Of a DNA stretch of 64,000 bases, positions 34,601 through 43,327 are shown piece after piece. The stretch's first letter is position 1; every line of letters starts with the position of its first letter. Origin of the DNA: Bradyrhizobium sp. WBOS07. Lineage in GTDB: Bacteria > Pseudomonadota > Alphaproteobacteria > Rhizobiales > Xanthobacteraceae. The position numbers and the translations under genes were made by a program. The DNA is taken from NCBI RefSeq assembly GCF_024585165.1, contig NZ_CP029008.1, forward strand, positions 3,782,001 to 3,846,000, given 5' to 3'. The notes under the pieces were generated by a model. It was not told the origin of the DNA. It saw nothing but the letters and a program-made list of their open reading frames with translations, and searched no databases.

Positions 34601-35398
34601 TTACCTGCCCTTCCAGACCGGCGCGCGCTTGTTGAGGAAGGCGTCCATGCCCTCGCGGAAATCTTCGCTCATATAGGCCTTCAGGATCAGGTCCTCGCCC
34701 TCTTCGCGCGACAGCGTACGGCGGATGCGGCGCACGGCTTCCTTGGTCGCCTCCAGCGTGAGCGGGGCGTGGCTGGCCACGAGCTTTGCGGTCTCGTCGG
34801 CGCGGCGCTGCAGCGTCTCGACGTCGGGCACGACCTCGTTGAGCAGGCCGAGCGCAAGGGCTTCCTGCGCCTCGACGAGGCGCGCCTTGAAGATCATATC
34901 CTTGGTGCGGGCGGGTCCGACCAAGGCGACCACGCGGCTGATGTTGGACATCGACAGGCAGTTGCCGAGCGTGCGCGCAATCGGAAAGCCGATCCGCGTC
35001 GTCTCGGTGCCGATGCGTAAGTCGCAGCAGGCGGCAATGCCCGCGCCGCCGCCGGTGCAGGCGCCGGCGATGGCCGCGATCACGGGCACGCGGCATTGCT
35101 CGAGCGTGCCGAGCACGCGGTCGATGCGCGCCTCGTAATCGAGCGCGTCCTGCGCGGTCTTGAATGCACGAAACTGGGAAATGTCGGTGCCGGAGGCGAA
35201 CGCCTTGTCGCCGGCGCCGGTCAGGATCAACGCCTTGATCGAGCGGTCGGCGTTGATCTCCAGGCAGATCTCCGCCATGCGGTCATACATGGCGAAGGTC
35301 ATGGCGTTGCGCGCCTGGGGGCGGTTGAAAGTGATCCGCGCGATGCCGTCCTGGACGGAGTAGAGCAGGTCTTGGTTGGTCGTCGCAGGTGCGTTCAT
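34601..35398 (-). CDS. enoyl-CoA hydratase/isomerase family protein
   Basis: The product has about 265 residues. The crotonase core is visible: RITFNRPQARNAMTF, the oxyanion-hole stretch KAFASGTDISQF and AAIAGACTGGGAGIAACCDL. The second catalytic-region glutamate typical of hydratases is not plain, as the DIRIG/RTLGNCLS block differs, so another crotonase reaction is possible. It lies between tctC and an aminotransferase gene on the same strand, 24 bases after the latter, and is probably co-transcribed with it. Confidence 0.88.
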   Translation of the reverse strand: MNAPATTNQDLLYSVQDGIARITFNRPQARNAMTFAMYDRMAEICLEINADRSIKALILTGAGDKAFASGTDISQFRAFKTAQDALDYEARIDRVLGTLEQCRVPVIAAIAGACTGGGAGIAACCDLRIGTETTRIGFPIARTLGNCLSMSNISRVVALVGPARTKDMIFKARLVEAQEALALGLLNEVVPDVETLQRRADETAKLVASHAPLTLEATKEAVRRIRRTLSREEGEDLILKAYMSEDFREGMDAFLNKRAPVWKGR

Positions 35399-35422
35399 CA
35401 CGCGCTCACTTTCCAAGTTCGT

Positions 35423-36622
35423 TCAGGCCACCTGAGCCTTGGTCATCTGCACCGCCTCGCGCCCCTTCAGGACGTCCATGGCCGCCAACACGCCGCCGCT
35501 GCGGTGCGGAATTTTTGCGAGATCGAGGCCCATCTCGACGCCGGCGAGCGTGCCCATCAGCATCAGATCGTTGAAATGGCCGATATGGCCGATGCGGAAG
35601 ACCTTGCCCTTGACCTTGTTCAGGCCGGTGCCGAGCGACATGTCGAAGTTCTCCAGCACCACCTTGCGGAAGGCGTCGGCATCAAAGCCCTCAGGCACGC
35701 GCACGCCGGTCAGTGCCGGCGAGTGCGCGGCCGGGTCGGAGCACTGCGTCTCCAGGCCCCAGACCTTGACCGCAGCACGCGTGGCGGCGCTGTGGCGCTT
35801 GTGGCGGGCCCAGACGTTTTCCAGCCCTTCCTCCTCCAGCATCTTGACCGCTTCGCGCAGGCCGTAGAGCAAATTGGTGGCGGGCGTATAAGGGAAGGTG
35901 CCGAGCTTGTTGAAGTTGATGACTTCCTGCCAGTCCCAGTAGGAGCGCATGCCGGGGTTGGCCTTGGCGACCGCGAGCGCTTTTTCCGAGACGGCGTTGA
36001 AGCCGAGGCCGGGCGGCAGCATCAGTCCCTTCTGAGAGCCGGCAACCGAAACGTCGATACCCCAGGCATCGTGCTCGTATTCCATCGAGCCGAGCCCGGA
36101 AATGGTGTCGACCATCAACAGCGCCGGATGCTTGACCCGATCGAGCAGCTTGCGCACCTCCAGCGGCGGCGTCACGCAGCCGGTCGAGGTCTCGTTGTGG
36201 ACGACGCAGACGGCCTTGATCGCATGCTGCTTGTCGGCCGACAGGCGCTTCTCGATCTCGGCGAGGTCGGCACCATGGCGCCAGTCGCTCGGGATGAAGT
36301 CGACCTCGAGCTTGAACTTGTCGGCGATGCCGCGCCACAGCACGGCGAACTGGCCGGTCTCGCACATCAGCACCTTGTCGCCCGGCGAGAACACGTTGAC
36401 CATCGCCGCTTCCCAGGCGCCGGTCCCGGACGACGGGAAGATGATCACCGGCTGCTTGGTGCGGAACACCCGCTGCATCGCAGCAAGGACGGCAAAACCC
36501 AGCTCGGCGAACTCCGGACCGCGATGGTCCAACGTCGGCATGTCCATCGCCCGCAGCACGCGATCGGGCACGTTGGTCGGTCCTGGAATCTGTAAGAAAT
36601 GCCTTCCAGTATGCACGGTCAT
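35423..36622 (-). CDS. class V aminotransferase, serine/alanine-glyoxylate aminotransferase type
   Basis: The product has about 399 residues. HFLQIPGPTNVPDRVLRAMD opens the fold, FPSSGTGAWEAAMVN binds the PLP phosphate, and SQKGLMLPPGLGF holds the Schiff-base Lys. FPYTPATNLLYGLREAV is typical of serine-glyoxylate aminotransferases, which make glycine from glyoxylate. The ATG has AAGGA five bases ahead. A close paralogue lies directly upstream; the two share nearly the same motifs throughout. Confidence 0.92.
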   Translation of the reverse strand: MTVHTGRHFLQIPGPTNVPDRVLRAMDMPTLDHRGPEFAELGFAVLAAMQRVFRTKQPVIIFPSSGTGAWEAAMVNVFSPGDKVLMCETGQFAVLWRGIADKFKLEVDFIPSDWRHGADLAEIEKRLSADKQHAIKAVCVVHNETSTGCVTPPLEVRKLLDRVKHPALLMVDTISGLGSMEYEHDAWGIDVSVAGSQKGLMLPPGLGFNAVSEKALAVAKANPGMRSYWDWQEVINFNKLGTFPYTPATNLLYGLREAVKMLEEEGLENVWARHKRHSAATRAAVKVWGLETQCSDPAAHSPALTGVRVPEGFDADAFRKVVLENFDMSLGTGLNKVKGKVFRIGHIGHFNDLMLMGTLAGVEMGLDLAKIPHRSGGVLAAMDVLKGREAVQMTKAQVA

Positions 36623-36761
36623 CGGCGTCCTTCCCGGTCTAGCCTTGGTTTGGTGGGCGCCGAATAGCACCATTTGACCGGCTTGTCCTCTTTCGAAAGG
36701 GTTGGTCCGCCCATGGCGGACCGGCCTGCCCTCGTCTGCCGTCCCTGCCATAGTCGCCCCC

Positions 36762-37964
36762 TTACGCGCCGACGATCTTCAGATGCGGCGAGGCATTGCC
36801 CTGCGGGCGCTGCTCCAGGAGCTTCATCGCGACGTCGACGCCACCGGCGCGGTGCGGCACGCCGGCGACCGAGAGGCCCATTTCGACGCCGGTGAGCGCA
36901 CCGAGCAGCGTCAGCGCGTTGCATTCGCCGAGATGGCCGATGCGGAAGACCTTGCCTGCGACCTTCGACAGGCCCGAGCCGAGCGACATGTTGTAATTGT
37001 CGAGCACAACTTTGCGGAACTGGTCGGCATCGTGCCCCGGCGGCATCAGCACCGCGGTGAGCACCGGCGAGTAGTCGGCCGGCTCCTGGCAAAGGATCTC
37101 GAGGCCCCAATGATTGACGGCAGCCCGGGTCGCAGCCGCCAACCGCTGATGACGCACGAATACGTTGTCGAGCCCCTCTTCCAGCAGCATCGCGATCGCT
37201 TCGCGCAGGCCGTAGAGCAGATTGGTCGCGGGCGTGTAGGGGAAGAAGCCTTTTGCATTCGGCTTGAGCATCTCCTCCCAGTCGAAATAGGAGCGCGGCA
37301 TCCGGTTGGCTTTGGACGCAGCCAGCGCCTTCTCCGAGATCGCGTTGAAGCCGAGGCCGGGCGGCAGCATGAAACCCTTCTGCGAGCAGCTGACGCTGAC
37401 ATCGACCTTCCACTCGTCGTGGCGATAGTCGACCGAGCCGAGCGAGGAGATGGTGTCGACCATCAGCAGCGCGGGATGCGAGGCGCGATCGATCGCAGCG
37501 CGGATCTCGGCGATGCGACTGGTGGCGCCGGTCGAGGTCTCGTTGTGCACGACCATGACGGCCTTGATCGCGTGCGCGGTGTCATCAGTGAGCTTTGCCT
37601 CGATCACCGCCGGGTCGGCGCCCCGCCGCCAATCGCCTGGGACGAAATCGACCTCGATGCCGAAGCGGCCGGCCATCTGCCGCCACATCGTGGCGAAATG
37701 GCCGGTCTCGACCATCAGCACCTTGTCGCCCGGCGACAGCGTGTTGACGATCGCAGCCTCCCAGGCCCCCGTGCCCGAGGAGGGGAAGATCACGACCGGA
37801 CCCCTGGTCTGGAAGATCTGCTGGCTGCCTTCGAGCACGGCGCGGCCGAGCTCGCCGAACTCGGAGCTGCGGTGATCGATGACGGGCATGTCCATGGCGC
37901 GCAGGACGCGCTCAGGGACCGGGCTCGGGCCCGGAATCTGAAGGAAATGACGTCCCTGATGCAT
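36762..37964 (-). CDS. class V aminotransferase, serine/alanine-glyoxylate aminotransferase type (paralogue)
   Basis: The product has about 400 residues, clearly homologous along its length to the next gene downstream. HFLQIPGPSPVPERVLRAMD, FPSSGTGAWEAAIVN and the PLP-lysine block SQKGFMLPPGLGF are present. The ATG has GGGAGG five bases ahead; an earlier start would run through the operator dyad. It is first of a likely operon with the second aminotransferase, an enoyl-CoA hydratase and perhaps tctCBA, and is divergent from a GntR gene that probably controls it. Confidence 0.92.
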   Translation of the reverse strand: MHQGRHFLQIPGPSPVPERVLRAMDMPVIDHRSSEFGELGRAVLEGSQQIFQTRGPVVIFPSSGTGAWEAAIVNTLSPGDKVLMVETGHFATMWRQMAGRFGIEVDFVPGDWRRGADPAVIEAKLTDDTAHAIKAVMVVHNETSTGATSRIAEIRAAIDRASHPALLMVDTISSLGSVDYRHDEWKVDVSVSCSQKGFMLPPGLGFNAISEKALAASKANRMPRSYFDWEEMLKPNAKGFFPYTPATNLLYGLREAIAMLLEEGLDNVFVRHQRLAAATRAAVNHWGLEILCQEPADYSPVLTAVLMPPGHDADQFRKVVLDNYNMSLGSGLSKVAGKVFRIGHLGECNALTLLGALTGVEMGLSVAGVPHRAGGVDVAMKLLEQRPQGNASPHLKIVGA

Positions 37965-38031
37965 GAAAACCTCCCAGTCGGCGACTCTGACCGGTTTGCC
38001 TCGTCCAATTTTGCATTCATTTTTTGTCATT

Positions 38032-38057
38032 ACAATCGAATTTTGGTATTCGATTGT
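38032..38057. promoter_or_regulatory. 26-bp perfect dyad, candidate GntR operator
   Basis: ACAATCGAAT and ATTCGATTGT form a perfect ten-base inverted repeat around a six-base AT-rich spacer. It sits between the divergent aminotransferase and gntR genes, 68 bp from the aminotransferase ATG and 42 bp from the gntR ATG. The position and symmetry fit a dimeric repressor acting on both promoters. Confidence 0.75.
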
Positions 38058-38098
38058 GGACGTCGACGCGACCAGACGGGCAAACTATTGTGCTGCAA

Positions 38099-38836
38099 AT
38101 GAAATCCACGATTCCCGACAATGGGGTTCCGATCACCCCCGCCGCAGGCAGTGACGGCGAGCGCCCCGAGCCCTCGCTTCACGGCGAGATCCTGCTGCGG
38201 CTGCGCGACTACGTGGTGGAAGGCAACATCCCGGAAGGAGGCCGCATTCCCGAGCGGCAACTCTGCGAGATGCTCGGCATCTCCCGCACGCCCCTGCGCG
38301 AGGCCCTGAAGGTGCTTGCCGCCGAGGGCCTGATCGAGCTTTTGCCCAACCGCGGCGCACGAGTGCGCCAGCTCAGCCAACGCGACCTCGAGGAGCTGTT
38401 CGACGTCATGGCAGGGCTGGAGAGCCTGGCCGGGCGCCTTGCCTGCGAGGCGATCAGCGACGCGGAAATCACCGCGATCGAGCAGCTGCATTACGAGATG
38501 TACGGCCATTACCTGCACCGCGACATGCACGGCTATTTCCAGGCCAACCAGCGCATCCACGAGAGCATCGTCGCGGCCGCGCGCAACGAGACGCTGAAGA
38601 CGGCCTATGCCAATTTCGCGGGCCGAATCCGCCGCGTCCGCTACTCCGCCAATTTCGCCCGCAAGCGGCAACGCTGGGCGGAAGCGATGCGCGAGCACGA
38701 GGCGATCCTCGATGCACTGCGCCGGAGAGCCGGCAGCGAGCTCAGCGACATCCTGTTCCAGCACCTGCGCAACAAGCGGACGGCGGCGATCGAGCACCTG
38801 ACCGAGCCCCAAGAGCCCGCGCCGGCCGCGCTTTGA
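38099..38836 (+). CDS. GntR-family transcriptional regulator (FadR/FCD subgroup)
   Basis: The product has about 245 residues. The winged helix is ERQLCEMLGISRTPLREALK with VLAAEGLIELLPNRGARV after it, the standard GntR DNA-binding domain (about residues 30-95). The C-terminal FCD-type all-helical domain has EELFDVMAGLESLAGRLACE and the His residues of IHESIVAA and REHEAILDAL that usually bind metal and a carboxylate effector. The start ATG has a weak ribosome site; a TTG further up would run through the dyad. It likely senses a substrate of the adjacent catabolic genes. Confidence 0.9.
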   Translation: MKSTIPDNGVPITPAAGSDGERPEPSLHGEILLRLRDYVVEGNIPEGGRIPERQLCEMLGISRTPLREALKVLAAEGLIELLPNRGARVRQLSQRDLEELFDVMAGLESLAGRLACEAISDAEITAIEQLHYEMYGHYLHRDMHGYFQANQRIHESIVAAARNETLKTAYANFAGRIRRVRYSANFARKRQRWAEAMREHEAILDALRRRAGSELSDILFQHLRNKRTAAIEHLTEPQEPAPAAL

Positions 38837-38938
38837 AGGCGGCCAGCTGCTCATTTTTGAATTCATAATGCGTCGGTCGGGAATGATAATGAATAACTCA
38901 GCAAGGCTGAGCCTTACTGGATCAGTCCGGGATCAGGG

Positions 38939-41914
38939 ATGACAAACGCCTCCTCGCTCGAACGGCGCCTGCGGTCGGAGCTGACCGGCGACGTCCTGTT
39001 CGACCCCTTCAGCCGCGGCCGCTACGCCACCGACGCCTCGTTCTATCAGATCGTGCCAGCTGGCGTGGTGGCGCCCAAGACCATGGACGAGGCCCTGCGG
39101 GCGCTGGCGATTGCCCGCGACGAGGGGCTAAAGGTCACCCCGCGCGGCGGCGGCACCTCGCAATGCGGCCAGACCGTCAACGACGGGCTCGTGGTCGATC
39201 TCTCCAAGCATCTGAACCGGATCCTGTCGCACGACGTCGAGGGCCGGACCTGCGTGGTCGAGCCCGGCATCGTGCTCGACGACCTCAACCGGCAGCTCAA
39301 AAAGCACGGGCTGTGGTTTCCGGTCGACGTCTCCACCGCCTCGCGCGCCACCATCGGCGGCATGGCCGGCAACAATTCCTGCGGCGGCCGCTCCTTGCGC
39401 TACGGCACCATGCGCGACAACACGCTCTCGATGGAAGCTGCCCTCGCCGACGGCACGCTGAGCCGCTTCGGCGAAGTCTCGCGCGATCTCTCCGATGTCG
39501 ATGCGGGCGACGAAGTCCGGGCGCTGTTTCGCGACATGCTCGATCTCGGCTCCCGCGAGGCCGAGGAGATCGCTGCGCGGTTTCCCAAAGTGCAACGTCG
39601 CGTCGGCGGCTACAATCTCGATGCGCTGGTGCCGCGCAACGCGCCGAACAACATGGCGCATCTCCTGGTCGGCTCGGAAGGTACCCTGGCCTTCACCACC
39701 AAGGTCGAGCTGAAGCTGTGGCCGGTGATCCGCAACAAAGCCCTCGGCGTCTGCCATTTCGGCAGCTTCTACGAGGCGATGGATGCGGCCCAGCATCTGG
39801 TCAAGCTCAAGCCGATCGCGGTCGAGCTGGTCGACCGCACCATGATCGCGCTCGGCCGCGACATCGCGATGTTCAAGCCGATCATCTCCGCGGCCATCAA
39901 GGGCGATCCGGATGCCGTGCTGGTGGTCGAGTTCGCCGAGGAGGACCAGGCGGATAACCTGATCCGCCTGAAGCAGCTCGGCGAGCTGATGGGCGATCTC
40001 GGCTTCGGCTGGAATAACGATACGCGCAAATGGGGCGGCGTGGTCGAGATCACCGAGCCGGCGCTGCAGAGCGGCATCGCCGATTTTCGCGCCGCCGGCC
40101 TCAACGTCATGATGTCGATGAAGCAGGAAGGCAAGCCGGTCTCCTTCGTCGAGGACTGCGCCGTGCCGCTGCCGCACCTCGCCGACTACACCGCGCGGCT
40201 CAACCAGGTGTTTGCCAGGCACGGTACCAGCGGCACGATGTATGCGCACGCCTCAGAGGGCTGCCTGCACGTGCGTCCCGTGCTGAACCTGAAGCTGGAG
40301 AAGGACGTGAAGGCGATGCGCGCCATCGCCGAGGAGGCGTTCGCGCTGGTGCGAGAATACAAGGGCTCGCATTCCGGCGAGCACGGCGACGGCCTGGTCC
40401 GCTCGGAATTCCACGAGACCATGTTCGGCGCGCGCCTCGTCGCCGACTTCAGGGAGGTGAAGCAGCGCTTCGATCCCGGCGGCGTCCTCAATCCGGGCAA
40501 GATCGTCGATGCGCCCAAAATGGATGACCGCTCGCTGTTTCGCTTCAAGCCCGACTATCGCGTCAGCGAGCTGAAAACAAAGCTCGACTGGTCCGCCTAT
40601 CCCGGCGCCGGCGGCGGTTTCCAGGGCGCGGTCGAGATGTGCAACAACAACGGCGCCTGCCGCAAGCTGGAGGGCGGGGTGATGTGCCCGTCCTATAGGG
40701 CCACGCGCAACGAGAAGGACGTCACCCGCGGACGCGCCAACACACTGCGGCTCGCGATCTCCGGCCAGCTCGGCCCTGATGCGCTATCGTCCGACGAGAT
40801 GATGGAGACGCTGAAACTCTGCGTCTCCTGCAAGGCCTGCCGCCACGAATGCCCTGTTGGTGTCGACATGGCCAAGATGAAGATCGAGGTGCTGGCGGCA
40901 CGGGCAGCGAGCCACGGCCTGACGCTGCGGGATCGTCTCGTCGCGTATCTGCCGCGCTATGCCGGCCTCGCCTCGCGCTTCGCGGCGCTGGCGAACTTGC
41001 GTAATCGCAGCCCGTGGCTGCGACGAGTGTTCGAGCGCTTTGCCGGCATCAGCGCGCGCCGGGCGCTGCCCGCCTTCCGCAGCGACGTGTTCGTGCCGCC
41101 GGCCGAAAGCGTTGGCCCGCAAGCCGGCCGCGAGGTCGTGCTGTTCGCCGACACCTTCAATCGCACCTACGAGCGGGAAAACCTCGACGCCGCGCTACGC
41201 GTGCTCGTGGCCGGTGGCTATCGCGTACATCTGCCCAGGCCGGCAAGCGGCGGCCGCCCGCTCTGCTGCGGCCGCACCTTCCTCTCCGCCGGTCTCGTCG
41301 ATGAAGCGAGGGCCGAGCTCGACCGGCTCGTCACCGCCTTCGCGCCCTTTGCAGCGCGCGGCGTGCCGATCGTCGGTCTCGAGCCGAGCTGCCTGTTGAC
41401 GTTGCGCGACGAGCTCGCTTCGCTGCGCAAGGACAACGACGCCAAGGCGGTCGGCGCGCATGCGCTGACCTTCGAGGAATTCCTGGTGCGCGAGGCCGAA
41501 GCCGGCCGGCTGCAACTGCCGCTCGGCAGCGTCGCCGACAAGGCCGTTGTGCACGGCCATTGTCACCAAAAATCCTTTGGCGCCTTCAAGCCGGTCGAGC
41601 AGGTGCTCCGGCTCGTTCCGGGCCTCAAGGTCGAGACCATCGAGTCCAGTTGCTGCGGCATGGCCGGCGCCTTCGGTTATGGTGCCGACACCTATGATGC
41701 CTCGATCGAGATGGCCGAGCTGTCACTGCTGCCCGCCGTGCGGCGCGCCGGTGAAACGACGCTCGTCGTTGCCGACGGCACGTCCTGCCGTCATCAGATC
41801 CACGACGGCACGCAGCGCGAGGCGCTCCACGTCGCACGGGTGCTGGCGCTGAGCCTCGATCGTGCTGAGCCCAATTCTACTTCCACCACTGCAAAGGAAC
41901 CCAGCCATGGCTGA
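38939..41914 (+). CDS. FAD-linked oxidase with Fe-S and CCG domains (GlcD/D-2-hydroxyacid dehydrogenase type)
   Basis: The protein has 991 residues. The N-terminal half is an FAD-binding PCMH fold (TPRGGGTSQCGQTVNDGL near residue 65, GNNSCGGRSLRYG near 145) and a FAD-oxidase C-terminal domain ending near SHSGEHGDGLVRSE. A ferredoxin-like part follows with CVSCKACRHECPVG near residue 625 and another Cys group at NNGACRKLEGGVMCPS. The last quarter has two CCG-type motifs (LCCGRTFLSAG and SSCCGMAGAFGYG). This is the layout of D-lactate/2-hydroxyglutarate dehydrogenase fusions. It is probably a respiratory oxidase for a D-2-hydroxyacid. Confidence 0.9.
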   Translation: MTNASSLERRLRSELTGDVLFDPFSRGRYATDASFYQIVPAGVVAPKTMDEALRALAIARDEGLKVTPRGGGTSQCGQTVNDGLVVDLSKHLNRILSHDVEGRTCVVEPGIVLDDLNRQLKKHGLWFPVDVSTASRATIGGMAGNNSCGGRSLRYGTMRDNTLSMEAALADGTLSRFGEVSRDLSDVDAGDEVRALFRDMLDLGSREAEEIAARFPKVQRRVGGYNLDALVPRNAPNNMAHLLVGSEGTLAFTTKVELKLWPVIRNKALGVCHFGSFYEAMDAAQHLVKLKPIAVELVDRTMIALGRDIAMFKPIISAAIKGDPDAVLVVEFAEEDQADNLIRLKQLGELMGDLGFGWNNDTRKWGGVVEITEPALQSGIADFRAAGLNVMMSMKQEGKPVSFVEDCAVPLPHLADYTARLNQVFARHGTSGTMYAHASEGCLHVRPVLNLKLEKDVKAMRAIAEEAFALVREYKGSHSGEHGDGLVRSEFHETMFGARLVADFREVKQRFDPGGVLNPGKIVDAPKMDDRSLFRFKPDYRVSELKTKLDWSAYPGAGGGFQGAVEMCNNNGACRKLEGGVMCPSYRATRNEKDVTRGRANTLRLAISGQLGPDALSSDEMMETLKLCVSCKACRHECPVGVDMAKMKIEVLAARAASHGLTLRDRLVAYLPRYAGLASRFAALANLRNRSPWLRRVFERFAGISARRALPAFRSDVFVPPAESVGPQAGREVVLFADTFNRTYERENLDAALRVLVAGGYRVHLPRPASGGRPLCCGRTFLSAGLVDEARAELDRLVTAFAPFAARGVPIVGLEPSCLLTLRDELASLRKDNDAKAVGAHALTFEEFLVREAEAGRLQLPLGSVADKAVVHGHCHQKSFGAFKPVEQVLRLVPGLKVETIESSCCGMAGAFGYGADTYDASIEMAELSLLPAVRRAGETTLVVADGTSCRHQIHDGTQREALHVARVLALSLDRAEPNSTSTTAKEPSHG

Positions 41915-42335
41915 CCTCACGCTCGAAGTTGCACGCAAGATCCTCGACGCCGCCCTCGCGAAGGCCGGCGAGCTCAAGCTGAAGCCGCTGGTCGTGACCA
42001 TCCTGGACGCGCGCGGCGTGCTCAAGCTTGCTGCCGCGCAGGACGGCACCAGCCTGATGCGCGCCGAGATCGCGCACGGCAAGGCCTATGGCGCGCTCGC
42101 CATGGGCATGGGCTCGCGTGCGCTGTTCCAACGCGCCCAGGAGCAGGCCTATTTCATCGATGCCGTGAACACAATCGCCAAGGGCGCGCTGGTGCCCGTG
42201 CCCGGCGGCGTGCTGATCATGGACGGCACGACCCTGCTCGGCGCGGTCGGCGTCTCCGGCGACACCTCGGACAACGACGAGGCCTGCGCGGTGGCGGGTA
42301 TTCAAGCCGCGGGGTTGAAGGCAAATGCGGGGTAA
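41907..42335 (+). CDS. GlcG/HbpS-type heme-degrading-family protein
   Basis: A 142-residue protein of the Haem_degrading (GlcG/HbpS) fold. LTLEVARKILDAALAKAGEL opens it, and VPVPGGVLIMDGTTLLGAVG and VSGDTSDNDEACAVAGI are the typical glycine-rich end. The ATG has AAGGA eight bases ahead and overlaps the oxidase stop by eight bases, so it is coupled to that gene. GlcG proteins accompany glycolate-oxidase operons, where their role is not defined. Confidence 0.88.
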   Translation: MADLTLEVARKILDAALAKAGELKLKPLVVTILDARGVLKLAAAQDGTSLMRAEIAHGKAYGALAMGMGSRALFQRAQEQAYFIDAVNTIAKGALVPVPGGVLIMDGTTLLGAVGVSGDTSDNDEACAVAGIQAAGLKANAG

Positions 42336-42340
42336 CTTGC

Positions 42341-42377
42341 CATTCCGGGCGCGCCACTTGGCGCGAGCCCCGGAATG
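42341..42377. terminator. long inverted repeat between convergent genes
   Basis: CATTCCGGGCGCGCCA pairs imperfectly with TGGCGCGAGCCCCGGAATG around a short loop. It lies in the 79-bp gap between the GlcG-type gene and a convergent enoyl-CoA hydratase, where a bidirectional terminator is expected. It may also belong to a dispersed rhizobial REP family. No T-run is present. Confidence 0.6.
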
Positions 42378-42414
42378 ACGGCGGGCTCGTCCCCCGGACG
42401 CGAGAGCGCAGGCT

Positions 42415-43197
42415 TCACCGCCCCGTCCAGACCGGCTTCCTTTTCTCGCTGAACGCCTTGAGGCCCTCCTTGGCGTCCTCGGTCATCGCGAGCAGCGCGA
42501 TCTGGCTTTCGGTATAGGCGATGCTCTCGTCGAACGACATCGCGGCGATGGCCCGCATGGCGTACTTGCCGCGGCGGATCGCGGTCGGGGACTTGTCGAC
42601 GATGCGGCCGATCAGCCAGTCGACCTTCGCATCCAGCTCGGCCGTGGGCACGACGTAGTTGAGCAGACCCGCAGCCTGCGCGGCCTTGGCATCGAACGGC
42701 TCGCCCGTGAGCGCCCATTCGTTGACGAGGCGCGGCGGCGCGATGCGCTGGAGCAGGCTCAGCACCTGCATCGGGAACACGCCGACCTTGACCTCCGGCA
42801 GGCCGAACACGACGTGATCGGCCGCGACCGCCATGTCGGTCATGCAGAGCAAGCCCATGCCGCCGGCCATGCAGACGCCGCCCACCCGCGCAATCGCCGG
42901 CTTGGTGGCGTTCTGTGACAAACGTAGCAGGTCGGCATAGTCGACATTTGGCTTGGAATGGTCCATCGCAAAAGCCGCGCCGGAATTCTGCAAATCGGCG
43001 CCGGCGCAGAACGCCTTGTCGCCCGCGCCCGTCAGCACGATGACGCGGACGTCCTTGTCGTCATGCGCGTCGCGATAGCCTTTGGTGATGCCGGCGATGA
43101 CCTCACCGTTCAGCGCGTTGCGCTTCTCCGGCCGGTTGATGGTGATCCAGAATGCCTGCCCGCGCTTCTCGGTAATGATTGCTGTGGTCTCGGTCAT
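42415..43197 (-). CDS. enoyl-CoA hydratase/isomerase family protein
   Basis: A 260-residue crotonase. ITINRPEKRNALNGEVI, the oxyanion block DKAFCAGADLQNSG and VGGVCMAGGMGLLCMTDMAV are present. PEVKVGVFPMQVLSLLQRIA fits the second half of the active site, with Glu in the usual place. It has its own gap of about 130 bp from the oxidoreductase upstream on the same strand. The substrate is unknown. Confidence 0.9.
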   Translation of the reverse strand: MTETTAIITEKRGQAFWITINRPEKRNALNGEVIAGITKGYRDAHDDKDVRVIVLTGAGDKAFCAGADLQNSGAAFAMDHSKPNVDYADLLRLSQNATKPAIARVGGVCMAGGMGLLCMTDMAVAADHVVFGLPEVKVGVFPMQVLSLLQRIAPPRLVNEWALTGEPFDAKAAQAAGLLNYVVPTAELDAKVDWLIGRIVDKSPTAIRRGKYAMRAIAAMSFDESIAYTESQIALLAMTEDAKEGLKAFSEKRKPVWTGR

Positions 43198-43327
43198 GGT
43201 AGCTCGCTTCCGCCGCTTCGTGCCGCCATTTGCGGCAGCTCCGACGCAAGGTGCAAGCGCAAACTACGGCGCGGCCGCGCTTTAGCGCCTCGACGCAAAT
43301 TTGCTCGAGATTAACGCGGAGCGCCCC

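Noticed and set aside
35096..38102. Two long plus-strand open frames opposite the aminotransferase genes
   Set aside because: They mirror the codon bias of the minus-strand genes, are rich in His/Arg/Gly and have no ribosome sites or motifs.
42341..42377. Possibility that the hairpin is an insertion-sequence end
   Set aside because: It is single, lies between convergent stops and has no target duplication; a terminator or REP unit explains it better.
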